Of a stretch of 64,000 nucleotides of DNA, positions 1 through 11,182 are shown in pieces. The notes under the pieces are model-generated. The model made no database searches. It was not told the origin of the DNA and was given only the letters and a program-made list of their open reading frames with translations. The DNA comes from Lineus longissimus (Eukaryota; Nemertea; Pilidiophora; Heteronemertea; Lineidae), in NCBI RefSeq assembly GCF_910592395.1, contig NC_088321.1, forward strand, positions 8,120,001-8,184,000. The letters are read 5' to 3'. Each line of letters starts with the position of its first letter. The stretch's first letter is position 1. The translations under genes and the position numbers were made by a program.

Positions 1-1619
1 CAGTACATAATTGTGTTGCCAGTGATCAGTGATAGACCCGGGCTGGAGATCAGAGATGGCGCTGCTGTAATAAATATATATAGGGGCAGTCTGGTAGAAT
101 ATTACTCTTCGTCATTAAGAGGCAGTAATTAGGGAAAGTGTTGATACATCATTGATAGGGCCGGATTACATTTGTAATCACAATATTTGGGAAAGTGTTG
201 GGACGGTATATAGCGACAGAAAGTCATTGGTGACAGTCGTGGTAAAGCGGCATTGTCAGAGTCACAATATCAGGGTGGTGTTTCATCGTTATTGACAGAG
301 TTACGAAGTCAAGGAGAGTGTTGCGATGACACTGATCTAGTCACAATGTTAGGGACGGTGCTGAGTTGCCAATAATAAAATTCACAAGGCTATCGGCCTC
401 AGGTTCACAATTAGATTGGTTAGACCACAGGCCACTGAAACTTAGGTACTGTTGTATAGCTTGATATTCTTTTGGCACATTGCCAATGCCAATTGCCACT
501 TGCCAGGTATTGAACTAACCCATGAAAACGCTCAAAGTCACATGAGATACAAAATGGTGGACGAACCAGAAAATGTAGACAGCGAGATTTCAACATGACA
601 ATTGTCAACAAAAACACCTTTAGTTACGGACTTGATCTTCTCTTGCAAAAGATTGGATACATAATCTAACACATGGGGATGACGAAGGAATAGTTGTCAT
701 TAAAAATAAAAGCAATCTTACGGACCAAAACGCTACCGTAGTCGTTTCAATGTTCAACTTTCAGCCCTTCGATTCAAATTTACCGCCTGAAAACTTAGAA
801 GGCGGTACCGCACTCATGGAAATCAATGACGCAATACTCTATAAGACCACGTCGAAATAATCCTCAAAAATAAGAAATAAATTGCAATTAACATATAAAA
901 CGCGCACACATGAATTTTGGTGAAAAACACCTGGTTTGTCAATCACGTTCTATTTTACAATTCGGCATTCTCAAAGGGAAGGTTCTAATCCATGAAGTGA
1001 ATATACTCTCAACAATGTGAGCATATTTTCGTCATTCCCGCATAACTGTTCAACAGTTAACGTCCAACGACAATCCCACTCGACAAATGGTAATATTAAT
1101 TCATGTCAAATACCTTGAAACCTTTATTTGATTTTAAAAGCAGTAATCGAGGAAACGGACATCATCCAAAATATCCACGAAATAAAATGACCACAAAAAT
1201 ACCTTTTCTCAAAATAACTAGCGATTTATACCAAATAAACCTGACGGGAAACAGAAGAACTGCATACAAATTTAGCTAGGCTATGAAAAATGATAAGACC
1301 TGCAGTGATAGATTTCAAGGAGAAAATCGAGAGGCAAAAATAAGGATCACAATAATTAGGAACAGTGTATGTCCTTAATCAATGCAAAATCACAATGTTG
1401 TGAATAGAAACTATTCAAATTTGAACTGGCCGGACGATGTCTTATGGGTAACGTTTCAAACTATCTAGATTTGCAACAGCATGTGAAAGCGTTCAGATAG
1501 ATCAGCATATAAAATATCCGGACGAAAAAGTCTGAACACGATTCAGCCACTGACCTCCGCAGCGCACTGTATACCAACGCCAACATAGTACGCCAGTGGT
1601 TATATACTTGTTTATTTCG
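1..1619. other. Non-coding stretch with degenerate short repeats
   Basis: No supported gene. The first 400 bases hold a degenerate repeat: variants of a unit with GTCACAAT followed by TAGGGAAAGTGTTG or TAGGGACGGTGCTG recur near 124-143, 175-200, 259-281 and 339-363, spaced roughly 50 to 80 bases apart. From 400 to about 1600 the DNA is AT-rich. A 65-codon minus-strand ORF at 420-617 has no recognisable motif and is probably chance. Confidence 0.5.
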
Positions 1620-1756
1620 CACAACAAATTGTACAGAGATTTACAGAACTGGTGCTATACAAAAAAATTGGGTAGTGCGTGGTGCAGCGTGAAATAATTC
1701 ATTTACATACCGGCCTAGAGGCCTGACATATAGACTTGCTCATGACACAATGTCCA

Positions 1757-3544
1757 TTAATCGGACGAACATAAGAAATTTATAATATAAGCTAATTCCG
1801 CGTAATTTAACAGTCCAATCCCAAAGTCCCTCATCCCCAGAAGTTCCCTAATTTGTTCAAAAACCCTATTTTGTCTATGTCTATCATTCACCCTACCAAT
1901 TTCTCTTAACATATCCCAAGTATTTGGTATGTGATCCCTATCCCAGCCATATTTGTGAAACAACCACTTAAAACTACAACCCAATGAGGACCTACTCCCC
2001 TGGCTTGATCTGAAACATATATTGACATAAATATTATTTGACAAATAATTTCCCGAAATGAACTTAGCAAAGCTTTTCGCTTTTCTAACTGAATTTGAAT
2101 GCTATTATCATGAATTGTGAAAGGTAGGAGAACATTGTGGGTCCGATAAGATAACAGTAAAACCTGACGTACACATTTGCGCCATGCTACATACAATTCT
2201 TCCATATAGGGTTTCGAAACATCTAACATCTGGTAACCATAAAGTGACATACAAAAACTATTAAATAACTTATACCTTATGTCCCAATTAGCAAATCTCA
2301 ATTGTGCCATTAATATATTAGTCCTTTTATACAAGTCATTAATTGAACCCAGCACTCTCCGATGATGTACGTTCGGACCGATTAAAATTCCAAGACGATC
2401 TTCCCCAGTTGAAATACTAATCCTAGTCCCCTCAAATAAAATTTCCCGTGGCGGATCTTGAGACCCAAACACCAAGAACCTACTTTTTGACGCATTGAAT
2501 GATATGCGTGATTTAATCGAGAATTTGCTTGCAATTTTAAGCATTGCTTTTAGCCCAAATAAAGTAGGGGCCAACAGAATTATATCATCCGCATAGGCGA
2601 AAGCCTTGCAAAAAAGAGTGCCTACATGACAACCAAAACCAGCTGTTTTTAAACCCTCCAAAAGTTCATCAAGATATGTTCCAAAAAATATTGGAGATAA
2701 GACTCCTCCCTGTTTAATGCCATTGGTAACCGAAAATTCAGAAGATATATGTTCCCCGCTGAACTCTAACACGCTGTTGGGTGTAAAGATTTGCTAAAAA
2801 CCTTGCCGCTGACGGACACAACCCTTTCTTGATCAATAGACGAAATAATTTGATAAAATGGACGCAGTCAAACGCGCGACTCGCGTCAAGCATCATACAA
2901 TACACCGCAGTGTTACAATTGTTATGATAATTTATCACTTCATTGACCACCGTACTACACGATGCCGTAGAGAGACCTGACTTGAGCCCAAACTGGGCAT
3001 CAGATGATTTTAATACATTTTTATACTTTTTGAGAAATATGTTCTCCAAAATTTTAACAATAATGCTGCTCAAGGAGATTCCACGATAATTATCCGATAT
3101 ATTTAGCGACTTTCTGTTGTTTTTTGGAATAGGTATTACCCTTGTCTGAACAAAGCCACCAGGACAGTGCCCATGACTCATCATGGAGTTCAATAATAGC
3201 GAGATGTATACATTTAATCTATGCCCTCCATTTATAAAATGATCATACGCTAAATTCGGATTACTATCCTGTTTTCCTCTTTTCAAACGTTGCACCCCAC
3301 TCTGAACTTCCTGCACTGATATGCTATGGTTTACGCTGCATTGACCCTCTACACAGTGTGTAGCAATGCCCAGAATAATCTCTCTTTTCAGGTCGTTCAT
3401 TTCATTTGCATTGTATGATACCGAATTGTTTAGCCTCTTAAATTTATTACCGAACAGTTCACAGCTGGCTTCTCTGCCCCTTTTATCATCCATATTATTT
3501 GGAAGAACTCTGTCGGACCCTTTGACTTTTTTACACCTTTCCAA
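1757..3544 (-). pseudogene. LINE reverse transcriptase (decayed), C-terminal half of element
   Basis: This is the reverse transcriptase part of a non-LTR retrotransposon read on the minus strand in at least three frames: 3544-2738, 2772-1906 and 2044-1757. The first block has the RT palm motifs NYRGISLSS and LDASRAFD. The second has NGIKQGGVLSPIFF and the catalytic FAYADD box. The third has the C-terminal segment ending in INFLCSSD. Frameshifts near 2750 and 2000 mean no single product can be made. The same motif order and the C-terminal WRKCVR/SYRTH segment occur in the better-kept LINE at 43070-44546, so both belong to one CR1/L2-like clade; the clade name is inference. The endonuclease lies directly upstream at 3630-5954. 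Confidence 0.85.
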
Positions 3545-3629
3545 AATTCACTGTTATTATTATTGCAAAGAGACTCTGCTAATTTGTTGGCAGCTACTCT
3601 GTCTTGGTTTTTCTTATTTCTGTTAACAG

Positions 3630-5954
3630 CTAGGTGATACCGTGCCTTGTGTGACGGCGTACATCAGCTACAACCCCTTGACGTGGTTTGCCGTTTTCCT
3701 TCCACAAATTGTGCCAAAATAAAGCCCTTTGTTTACTCTCATTTAATTCCTCACTCCACCCAGCTCTACCCGGAGGTCTCCCTTGTACTCGTTCACTTTC
3801 AGGAATAGTTTCATTACTAGCACACATACAAGCTGTTATTATATCGTCATGAAATTCTTCTATTTGTTCACCATGAGTTGTACAAAAATAATCATTACAA
3901 ATTATGGCACCCATCGGTACATCGATATGATTTAATTTCTCGCTAAGATTCTGCTCATAATTCAATATGTTATGGTTCAGCTTTGCTCCATGCCAAGGTT
4001 TTCTTGGCCTCATCCTCATGTCTCAACTCATCATGAGCAGATCTCGCATTAACTTCTAAACCCATATGAAGACTGGAATGATCCGATGTATTATCTCCCT
4101 CGTTGAGAACATTGTAATTTACAATCTTGTTAAAAACACCTTCTGATACGTTAAAATGATCCAGTAGGGTACGTTCACCATTTATTTTACTTTCAAAGGT
4201 AAAATCAACATTACGTGTATTATGCGTGAGACCACAAATAAGGTTTTCCCGTTCAACGAAATCCAGCAGTGCTCTGGTGTGTTCCGACTGAAGCCTACTG
4301 AAGTCGGTATTCAGGTCTCCCCCTATTATAACCTCTCCATTGTTAGTAGCAAGAATGGCAGAAACTTCGTGTGACACTCTATTAAATTCTAATACATTTT
4401 CCCTCTTACCAGAATCGGTTGGCATATAAACATTGACCAGCAGTAAACCGTCTTTAATAGACTCGCTTTTTATATTAACAGCACACACTCGTTTTGAGTC
4501 ATGCTGCACTGGAGTTATACTCGCTTCGCTGCTTGCATTCCAAGCTATTGCAACGCCACCATACGGTCTACCAATTAACAATGACTCACCCTCCATGCCA
4601 GATGCACCATGGATATTAACATTGTTCCCAATGCCCCCCCTTAATTTGAGGAGTTGCTCATGAAAAAGCCACTGTTCCTGTAACAGGAGAAAGTCAGTGT
4701 TCACCAGGAGATCCTTCATGTACTGCTTTCTAGCGGGCCCATGGCCATTACTGTTAAATGTACACTCATGGTCAAAAGTAAATGGACACTAGTTTTTCTT
4801 GAATTTCTCAAAACCTAGGCTAAGCAGAAACATTCACCTAACACCGTTTGTAGCAAATGATCTTGGCTATTGAATGATGCTAAAATTTTAAAAATCTGTT
4901 TAGTTTTGCCTTTGATAGGAGAAATTTGGTAAATGTCTCTTTTTCACTACTTCTTAATTAGCAGGAATTCACCAATAAAAATTACATCCTCATGTTCGAC
5001 TCATGAAGGCCTTTCATAATATATCCAGTTTTTGAAATAATTCAAACTAGAAATGTGGTTTTTGGCCACTTTTACGGTAATGATTTTTACCCCACTGGAG
5101 ACACCTTTGACATAGTCCCATTAAACCATTGTCAACTCCAAATGAAGTGAAGTGGTTGTGAATGAATGCCAATTGTCTTGTATTGTGATCTGTCTGTTTC
5201 ACAATGACTAGGCACAGGCCCAACGATTATGGTCAGGTCTATTACCAATTGCGTTACATGGTTGTCATTTTAGTTAACTGGTCAGATTACTAATATGGGA
5301 ATCCCAACACAATTATTCAAGTGACATGAAGTGGCCTAGATGTTGATTCAAATTTAAAATGAACACAAAAAGGTAAATGACCACAAGTCACTTCTTAAAA
5401 GCATTCAAATTGATCAACAACCCACCACAATAATAATTGAATAGGCCTGTCAATATTCAAATTTAGATAATAATGTCCACCTTTTGTAAAAGGTCTGTTG
5501 ACCACCCTGCCATGAAAAACACAATGCCCACTCATTCACTCAAAAGGTCTGTTCAATAGAAAAGAATGGACCATGTCGTAGATGTGTCAAGCATGATCCA
5601 AATCATTACCGTAAAAGTGGCCAAAAACCACATTTCTAGTTTGAATTATTTCAAAAACTGGATATATTATGAAAGGCCTTCATGAGTCGAACATGAGGAT
5701 GTAATTTTTATTGGTGAATTCCTGCTAATAAAGAAGTAGTGAAAAAGAGACATTTACCAAATTTCTCCTATCAAAGGCAAAACTAAACAGATTTTTAAAA
5801 TTTTAGCATTATTCAATAGCCAAGATCATTTGCTACAATCGGTGTTAGGTGAATGTTTCTGCTTAGCCTAGTTTTTGAGAAATTCAAGAAAAACTGGTGT
5901 CCATTTACTTTTGACCATGAGTGTACATAGTCGCAACACATTCATTGTAGTCAT
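3630..5954 (-). pseudogene. LINE apurinic-like endonuclease and linker, interrupted by a MITE
   Basis: This is the N-terminal endonuclease domain of the same minus-strand LINE. The block at 4719-3970 has FLLLQEQWL, a metal-binding-type start, then IIGGDLNTDF and the C-terminal SDHSSLH, the classic exonuclease-endonuclease-phosphatase landmarks. A second frame at 4019-3630 is the linker to the RT. The first part of the domain is separated from the rest by the foldback element at 4763-5923. Across that insertion the reading frame rejoins at TA, and a TFNSNGHG segment precedes the block, with candidate ATG codons at 5954 and 5945. The frameshift near 4000 makes the copy inactive. The upstream 5' region of the LINE may run to the LTR-element insertion point at 6186. 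Confidence 0.8.
4763..5923. mobile_element. Tc1/mariner-type foldback MITE (TA target) inside LINE endonuclease
   Basis: A 1,161-bp non-autonomous element with very long inverted arms: about 4763-5086 pairs with about 5601-5923, roughly 320 bp with few mismatches. The outer ends read CACTCATGGTCAAAAGTAAA and its reverse complement, flanked by TA on both sides (4761-4762 and 5924-5925). TA target duplication and a GTCAAAAGT-containing terminus are typical of Tc1/mariner derivatives. The centre (5087-5600) has no ORF. It splits the endonuclease of the minus-strand LINE, so it is younger than that LINE. Confidence 0.85.
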
Positions 5955-6182
5955 TGTTAACAAAAGAGCTATTTGCAGACCCTGAGACATGAACTTAATT
6001 TTGACCCTTTTGTTCCCGATCTCTGAACGGTACGACATACCTCCTAACCATTACGCCCTCAGGCCACGTATCCTCACAAACGAGTTTTTGAAAGTAAGCC
6101 ACTGTTGTAGTAAGCTGTCACCAAGGGAATTAACAGTATGTAATTAGTTGTATGTAGATACAGTCACACTCGTTTGCCTATT

Positions 6183-6186
6183 ATTG
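6183..6186. repeat. Target-site duplication ATTG, left copy
   Basis: ATTG lies immediately before the left LTR and recurs at 22564-22567 immediately after the right LTR. A 4-bp duplication fits Ty3/Gypsy integration. The fifth base differs (T before the left copy, T after the right), so the length is four. Confidence 0.85.
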
Positions 6187-6861
6187 TGTTCCCAGCGTCC
6201 CTGAGGTTAACGAACATCCCTCAAGAGACCTGGTGCCGTAGACCGATGCTGAACTTGCAGACATACTAACTTAGCAGAGAATGAACTCGGAAGGCAGGAG
6301 TAATCATATAATAGTTTATTTGTACTTACTTGATATAGGAGTTTCTGATCTAGCTAGACACTATTGGATGCAAGCTGGGCCGCCCAAGAGAGGTAAGAGA
6401 GAGAGAGAGCCGGCGTGCCCAGTACTTAAATACCCAGATGCCAAGTCACGAGCTCAGAGTCCAGGATTACGGAAGACGAATACTAATTAAAGGAGCAACC
6501 CGGTCCAGGATACGAGGCCGTCCAGAGAGAGACCTAACAATGTCAAGTGCCTCCCCCTGGTAGCTGAAGACCATTGGGAAGCTATGATTGGACGCCTCGT
6601 ACCAGGTGACTATGATCGGAACGTTAACTGTGCCAAGATCACCGGCCATCCCTTTAAGGACTTACTGCTGTCACCGCAATCCTCCGACTTGGAACCGCGT
6701 GACTCGAACCCCTGGACTCACTGCTTATATTGTATAATAATATTAATCAAGGCTAAGAACAATGACGAATAGCTTGATAAGGCACGTTCGGTATACTTCA
6801 AACGAATTCAGTTAACCCTATGAACACCGTGAAGCCTACCTTTTAAGGGCTTCACGGTACA
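6187..6861 (-). repeat. 3' LTR (675 bp)
   Basis: Read on the minus strand it begins TGTACCGTG and ends GGGAACA, giving canonical TG...CA ends. It matches 21889-22563 at a fixed offset of 15,702 with no difference that I could find. Its first bases form a perfect hairpin, ACCGTGAAGCC with GGCTTCACGGT (6828-6860). A TATAAG box lies at about 6730-6724 and an AATAAA polyadenylation signal at 6320-6315 on the minus strand. Short ORFs inside it are present in both LTRs and have no motif. Confidence 0.95.
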
Positions 6862-6863
6862 TG

Positions 6864-6870
6864 CCCCCCT
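6864..6870 (-). promoter_or_regulatory. Polypurine tract for plus-strand priming
   Basis: On the minus strand the sequence AGGGGGG followed by CA lies directly upstream of the 3' LTR start TGTACC. Position and composition match a retroelement polypurine tract. Confidence 0.8.
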
Positions 6871-8943
6871 CGAAAAAGACCAGTCTGTCCCCAGACTGAG
6901 AAAGTTTTGCCCGATAATGAAAATATTGTAAGTGGCAGATCGCCAGTGACCCCAATGACAAACGGTGTTACAGTGTGACCCGTAGTAAATAAAAAGAGAT
7001 AAGGTACATTGATAATCAGTTGTGATAAAAACCCGAACGACCTTCCAACGCCGCTCACGCCTCGCCATGTTCTTTCTCCATTTTTACCCAGCAATTATAT
7101 ATGGTAAGTACAATTTTCTGATTCTCTATGTACTGCATCCTTGTTAAAATTAATCACTTATACCGAAAATGTTGCGTTCACCCCTGATAAATTCATAATA
7201 TATATACATGTAAGTGACAACTCACGAGAAAGGAAACAAACAAATCTCGGCTCACATTCGGCCTGTGCAAGACACTGAAACGTCGAAAAAAAAATTATTG
7301 GTTGAACTCAATGTTACTTGCCGTACCCAGGCCTATCACTTTCAGGTAACCGTCCTTCAACCCGGCATTATTATTAAAATATGCTTATCATTTCTATCCT
7401 TTTCACCGTAATGAAGCGGACCCTTAACACATGACAGCGTAACCTCACCAACACTGGGTAAAGTAACCCAAAGTACTCAATCAACTGGAGTTTGACAAGA
7501 AAAACTACCAAAAAACCAAAAAAAACTAATAAATATTGTGCTACTATTCCGTAATTCTTTTTACCCCAAATCTAACCCGAATCAGGTCCATTACCCTAGA
7601 CAAACCGGTCTATGAAAAATATAAAACGCCGTAAATATTCTTCGGTTTGCCCATTGTATGGAATATCCAGGACCATGACTCAGCTGTGTCATAACTAAGC
7701 CAGTGCAATCACGCAATCTGCACTAATGGTCCGGTTACTTCTTGCCTGAAACCTACTCCGTTCCCTTGAACGAGAGTAAAAATATCCTCTAGAGTCTGCC
7801 TTCTAGAACTTTGCTTTCATATCTCCTAGAGGATATCGCTACAAGAGCGCGTAGCCCATGCTATGAACACTCTTAAAGACAAACCACTGATTTTACAACT
7901 ATATATTAAAAAAAACAAACTCCGATGAGGCCCCGAATCAGGTGTTAAGGACGAAACAGACACAATTCTTGCCTTGGCTATCCCCATGAATAGCCAAGAA
8001 ACCAGTGCGTAGATATCAGGAAACGGTCAGGTGGAACAACCGCCCGACCTCCTCCTGTAGGGTCCAGCATACATTCCCTAGCTGGTTTCTTCCTCTACAC
8101 CCAAAAAAACTATCCTGCTAATAGGTACTCGCTTGACCCCAATGGCCACAACAATCCAATTAAATAAAAGTAATGGTGACACAATGATTCACCAGCCTGT
8201 GCTGAAAGCAAGGATGCACCCTGAGTAGCGACATATGAAAAAACATTATCAACGACCAAGGCCTATAAAAGATATTAGTTGTCTTTGCTTCAACCATTAG
8301 GAGGCAACGTAAGCGACAATCAATAATAAACGATAATGCCGTGCCTCCACGCAAATTAACAACAAACCACTACATTGACTACCTAATCAACACGAGACAT
8401 GCAATTGCCCCGAACATCCCTACGCCCCTTGGCTTGCAAAATAAACCACAGGTAAATCTGCCCCGAGAGTTGTTACCATAAAGATTTGAATACGATATAT
8501 CAATGCATATAGCATATACTAAAGATAACTTCAAACTTAATGCATAGCCTACAAGTATCAAGGCTCCGAGTTAATCTGACCTAGAAGGCACAAATTTAGT
8601 GAACCTTACGCAAGATGTCTTTATATGTCCCTATATGGTTATCAGTATGACACAATAGTGTGTTATATTTACAAATTCGATTAAACTAGCAAACCACCAA
8701 ACATATAGTACTATCAAAAGTCATAAGTTACTCTCGAAAGATATCTTTCATTCAAAAAAAATATTTATCAACACGGTCACCGTCATCAGTGTCTTGTAAT
8801 GCACAAACAAAACAAAAACCTCCGGCATGCTTAATCCGCGACAATCTATGCTGAAAAAACCCAAAACAATTATAATTACCTTCAGTTTCATTAAGATCTA
8901 ACTACTATACACCTTACAGGGATCAGAAACCATAATTTTGCAT

Positions 8944-9035
8944 GCACCCTCCGCAAGTCGGAAAAGGATGACTTTGGTCCAAACAAAATAATCTGAGTTG
9001 CATCCTCCGCAAGTCGGAAAAGATGACTTTGGTCC
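8944..9035. repeat. Duplicated 36-bp motif in retroelement 3' region
   Basis: Two near-identical copies, 8944-8980 and 9000-9035, share the core CCTCCGCAAGTCGG followed by GATGACTTTGGTCC. They are separated by 19 bases and differ by one indel and one substitution. It could be a repeated protein- or RNA-binding site; this is inference. Confidence 0.8.
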
Positions 9036-9198
9036 TGACAATCATTTGCTTCCATCACAGGAAATATAAATGTTTATATAATCAAAGTACAGTGTCTATT
9101 TCTGAAGAATGTTCGGTAATCCAAACCCACCGTAGTCGTCATATTCCGTTTGACAATCCGCACGTACCCGTATGACGATGCATTCGTAACAGACAAGA

Positions 9199-9243
9199 GC
9201 TTTCCAACGTAGAGTATAACCGCTTCCCAACGTAGTGTATAAG
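9199..9243. repeat. Tandem 22-bp repeat with TATA-like core
   Basis: Two adjacent copies of a unit containing TTCCAACGTAG followed by GTATAA lie at 9199-9220 and 9222-9243, just upstream of a plus-strand mini-ORF at 9288. The GTATAAG of the second copy could serve as a TATA element for antisense transcription. That role is inferred from position only. Confidence 0.6.
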
Positions 9244-9287
9244 ACTTATAACGAGTAATTCGTTGCAGCAGCGACTGAATGTTGAAG

Positions 9288-9398
9288 ATGGATCCTCCTC
9301 GCCGTGACCAAGATGAACCCTGGATATTGGACGCTCCCCGCTTTCAGATTCGGAAGGAGCATTTGATTGAGAAAAAGACGAAAAGGACCGACCGGTGA
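9288..9398 (+). CDS. Possible antisense mini-ORF or first exon inside retroelement
   Basis: A 36-codon plus-strand ORF starts at ATG 9288, about 45 bases after a GTATAAG motif. The product begins MDPPRRDQDEPWILDAP and is charged. The stop TGA at 9396-9398 is embedded in CCGGTGAGCC, a good splice donor, so transcription could continue as a first exon instead of stopping. No acceptor was identified with certainty. This may be chance; it is listed because promoter-like repeat, ATG and donor line up in the same direction. Confidence 0.25.
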   Translation: MDPPRRDQDEPWILDAPRFQIRKEHLIEKKTKRTDR

Positions 9399-10001
9399 GC
9401 CAGGAATGACCAAGTAAGAGAAACGGTGCCGTGGTGTCCGAAAATATTTACTTTAAAACGGGTTGAAATTTTGGTTACATTTTTGGTGTAGGTTTGACAG
9501 CAAAAAAAAGTTAGAAAATTGTTATTTTTAAAACGAAGATGACGCCCAGCCCGTGAACACCCTTGTTTACCACTGTTACCATTATTACGATATTTCCCAA
9601 AAACAATTACGACGCGGCGAACCCGCTTGCTATGTTAATCCAGACCAAAATAACTATCACCCTTCCATCTCACCACGTAGCCATCACACAGTGATGATAA
9701 TATAACAGGCTTTGGTTCCTCAGCGACCAAATGACCAGCCGTCGCTAGTCACCAGGAGCTGTTCCCCATATTTGCCTTTAAAATTTGATACGCTGGTCAA
9801 TGCATAACTGTGGCCTCATTTTGCTTTGGACCGAGGCTGAAGCTTTCACTCAGGAAAAACAGTCCAGCTGTTTCCCAATCTTATGCTTCGCCACTTGTCC
9901 TTATTTACCGCTCGATGCCCAGTATGTATAATATATATATGATATATGGTGTGACGCTAAACGTATCCTAGGAATGTGGAGAATGGACAGAGCGTACTGC
10001 T

Positions 10002-11084
10002 CTAAAAGTCGACATCATCGATGTCGACCAGAGGAGGCATTTCCTCCTCCTCTGTGGGAGTAAAGTGATCTAGCAAGCTGGCAAGCCACGTGTATGGTCG
10101 AAAATTTAAATGTTTGATAAATGCCCTAGGTGGGGCGGGACAATTTTTTTTAATTTCCTCGCGCTTTGCAAGGACCTGGGGGTCCGACCTCCCCGCTATC
10201 ACAGCGAGAGGACCATGCCTTCTATAACCGAAATGGGTACCACAGGCCGGACACAATAGCTTTGTGACAGTGTTAAACATGTGCCAAACTAATACGATCA
10301 CGCATCTGACATGCATTACGTGATGGCAACATGGCATAAAATATACCGAGGGCTGAGGATGGTAAAACGACTCCAACTCCGTATACGATTTGTCGCACCG
10401 TGCGCAGGTCTTTCCATATAAAAATTTTTGAAATAGATGAGCTCGGTGTCTAGTACGCCGGCGAAGCTCTTTGTTTAGAGAAGTTGCCACGAAAGGGCCT
10501 TTACCCACTCTCGAACGATCTACTAACCCAAAAATATGAGAGCGAGACATCCCCCCTTTTTCTGAAATGTATTTTACAATAGCTGGTGTAAACGAGTTGT
10601 GAACCCCGAACAAATTTAGTAGACGGGTCAAAATGGACGCCGCCGTTTGTAAGGTCAGATGCTGCTGCACGGCTTGCCGAATCATGTCAAAATGTTGACA
10701 TTGGAGTTGGGTGTACGGCCACTCCGAAACCCTACGGTAACAAACGTTGATGCTACCCTCTATATATTGCCGGAAGACAGTCTGCTGTAATGAGGGGCTG
10801 TCTAATATGAACGCCGCCTCAAAATAGTCATATAGAGGATAGCGGCCAGAGTCTGTGGGAAGATGTAGCAAATACTTCAACAGTTGTATAAAAACGACAC
10901 CGGACACCACCGCCGGCCAATCGTGATGGGTTAGGTCCCCCACGGACTGGCCCTGCAAACCCCTAAAACGATAGACCGCGCTTACATAGCCGGAAGCGCG
11001 GCAAAGAGTTTCTTGCTGCTTTTTCGTTAGCTCGGGTAGGCTCACCCGTGGTCCTCTTGCCGTCGTGGAGCCATTAGTCGCCAT
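10002..11084 (-). CDS. RING-H2 zinc-finger accessory protein of the retroelement
   Basis: A 360-residue protein encoded after env. Residues 227-281 carry a RING-H2 pattern: C227-x2-C230, then C252/C253, H254/H255, H258, C261, and C278-x2-C281. The spacing fits C3H2C3 RING fingers, which in many proteins recruit an E2 enzyme for ubiquitin transfer. The first 220 residues are helical-looking and unlike anything I recognise; the last 20 are strongly acidic. The ATG at 11084 directly abuts a strong splice acceptor (pyrimidine-rich CTTTCTTTTCTTCCTCAG), so it is probably translated from its own spliced mRNA. RING genes are not a standard part of Gypsy elements. Whether it counters host restriction, acts on Env or Gag, or was captured from a host is unknown. 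Confidence 0.8.
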   Translation of the reverse strand: MATNGSTTARGPRVSLPELTKKQQETLCRASGYVSAVYRFRGLQGQSVGDLTHHDWPAVVSGVVFIQLLKYLLHLPTDSGRYPLYDYFEAAFILDSPSLQQTVFRQYIEGSINVCYRRVSEWPYTQLQCQHFDMIRQAVQQHLTLQTAASILTRLLNLFGVHNSFTPAIVKYISEKGGMSRSHIFGLVDRSRVGKGPFVATSLNKELRRRTRHRAHLFQKFLYGKTCARCDKSYTELESFYHPQPSVYFMPCCHHVMHVRCVIVLVWHMFNTVTKLLCPACGTHFGYRRHGPLAVIAGRSDPQVLAKREEIKKNCPAPPRAFIKHLNFRPYTWLASLLDHFTPTEEEEMPPLVDIDDVDF

Positions 11085-11106
11085 CTGAGGAAGAAAAGAA
11101 AGCTGT
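11085..11106 (-). promoter_or_regulatory. Strong splice acceptor at the RING gene start
   Basis: On the minus strand a long pyrimidine run followed by CAG ends exactly one base before the ATG of the RING ORF. This makes the ORF the first codon block of a subgenomic exon. Acceptor quality is judged by eye from polypyrimidine length and the CAG. Confidence 0.7.
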
Positions 11107-11182
11107 TATACACTTGGTCTTATTTAACGATAAACGAAGCCCCCTGACGAAATGAAGCTTGTCGGCACCCATATTTGTTTTA

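Larger units (their letters stand above)
6862..10001 (-). other. 3.1-kb 3' non-coding region of the retroelement
   Basis: The stretch between the RING ORF stop and the 3' LTR has no long sense ORF; the longest (8160-8354 and 8379-8561) are about 60 codons with no motif. It is AT-rich and unusually long for a Gypsy 3' region. It contains two short tandem duplications (8944-9035 and 9199-9243), a perfect 11-bp inverted repeat (7782-7792 with 7826-7836), and an antisense mini-ORF with a splice donor at 9288-9398. Its function is unknown. It could be untranslated RNA, a regulatory region, or captured host DNA. Confidence 0.6.

Noticed and set aside
6670-6720. tRNA gene suspected in the LTR (GGGGTTCGAGTCA on the minus strand)
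   Set aside because: Only a B-box-like string; no A box at the right distance and no cloverleaf.
6281-6772. Three ORFs of 60-70 codons in the LTRs
   Set aside because: They occur identically in both LTRs, on both strands, without motifs or start context. They are by-products of LTR sequence.
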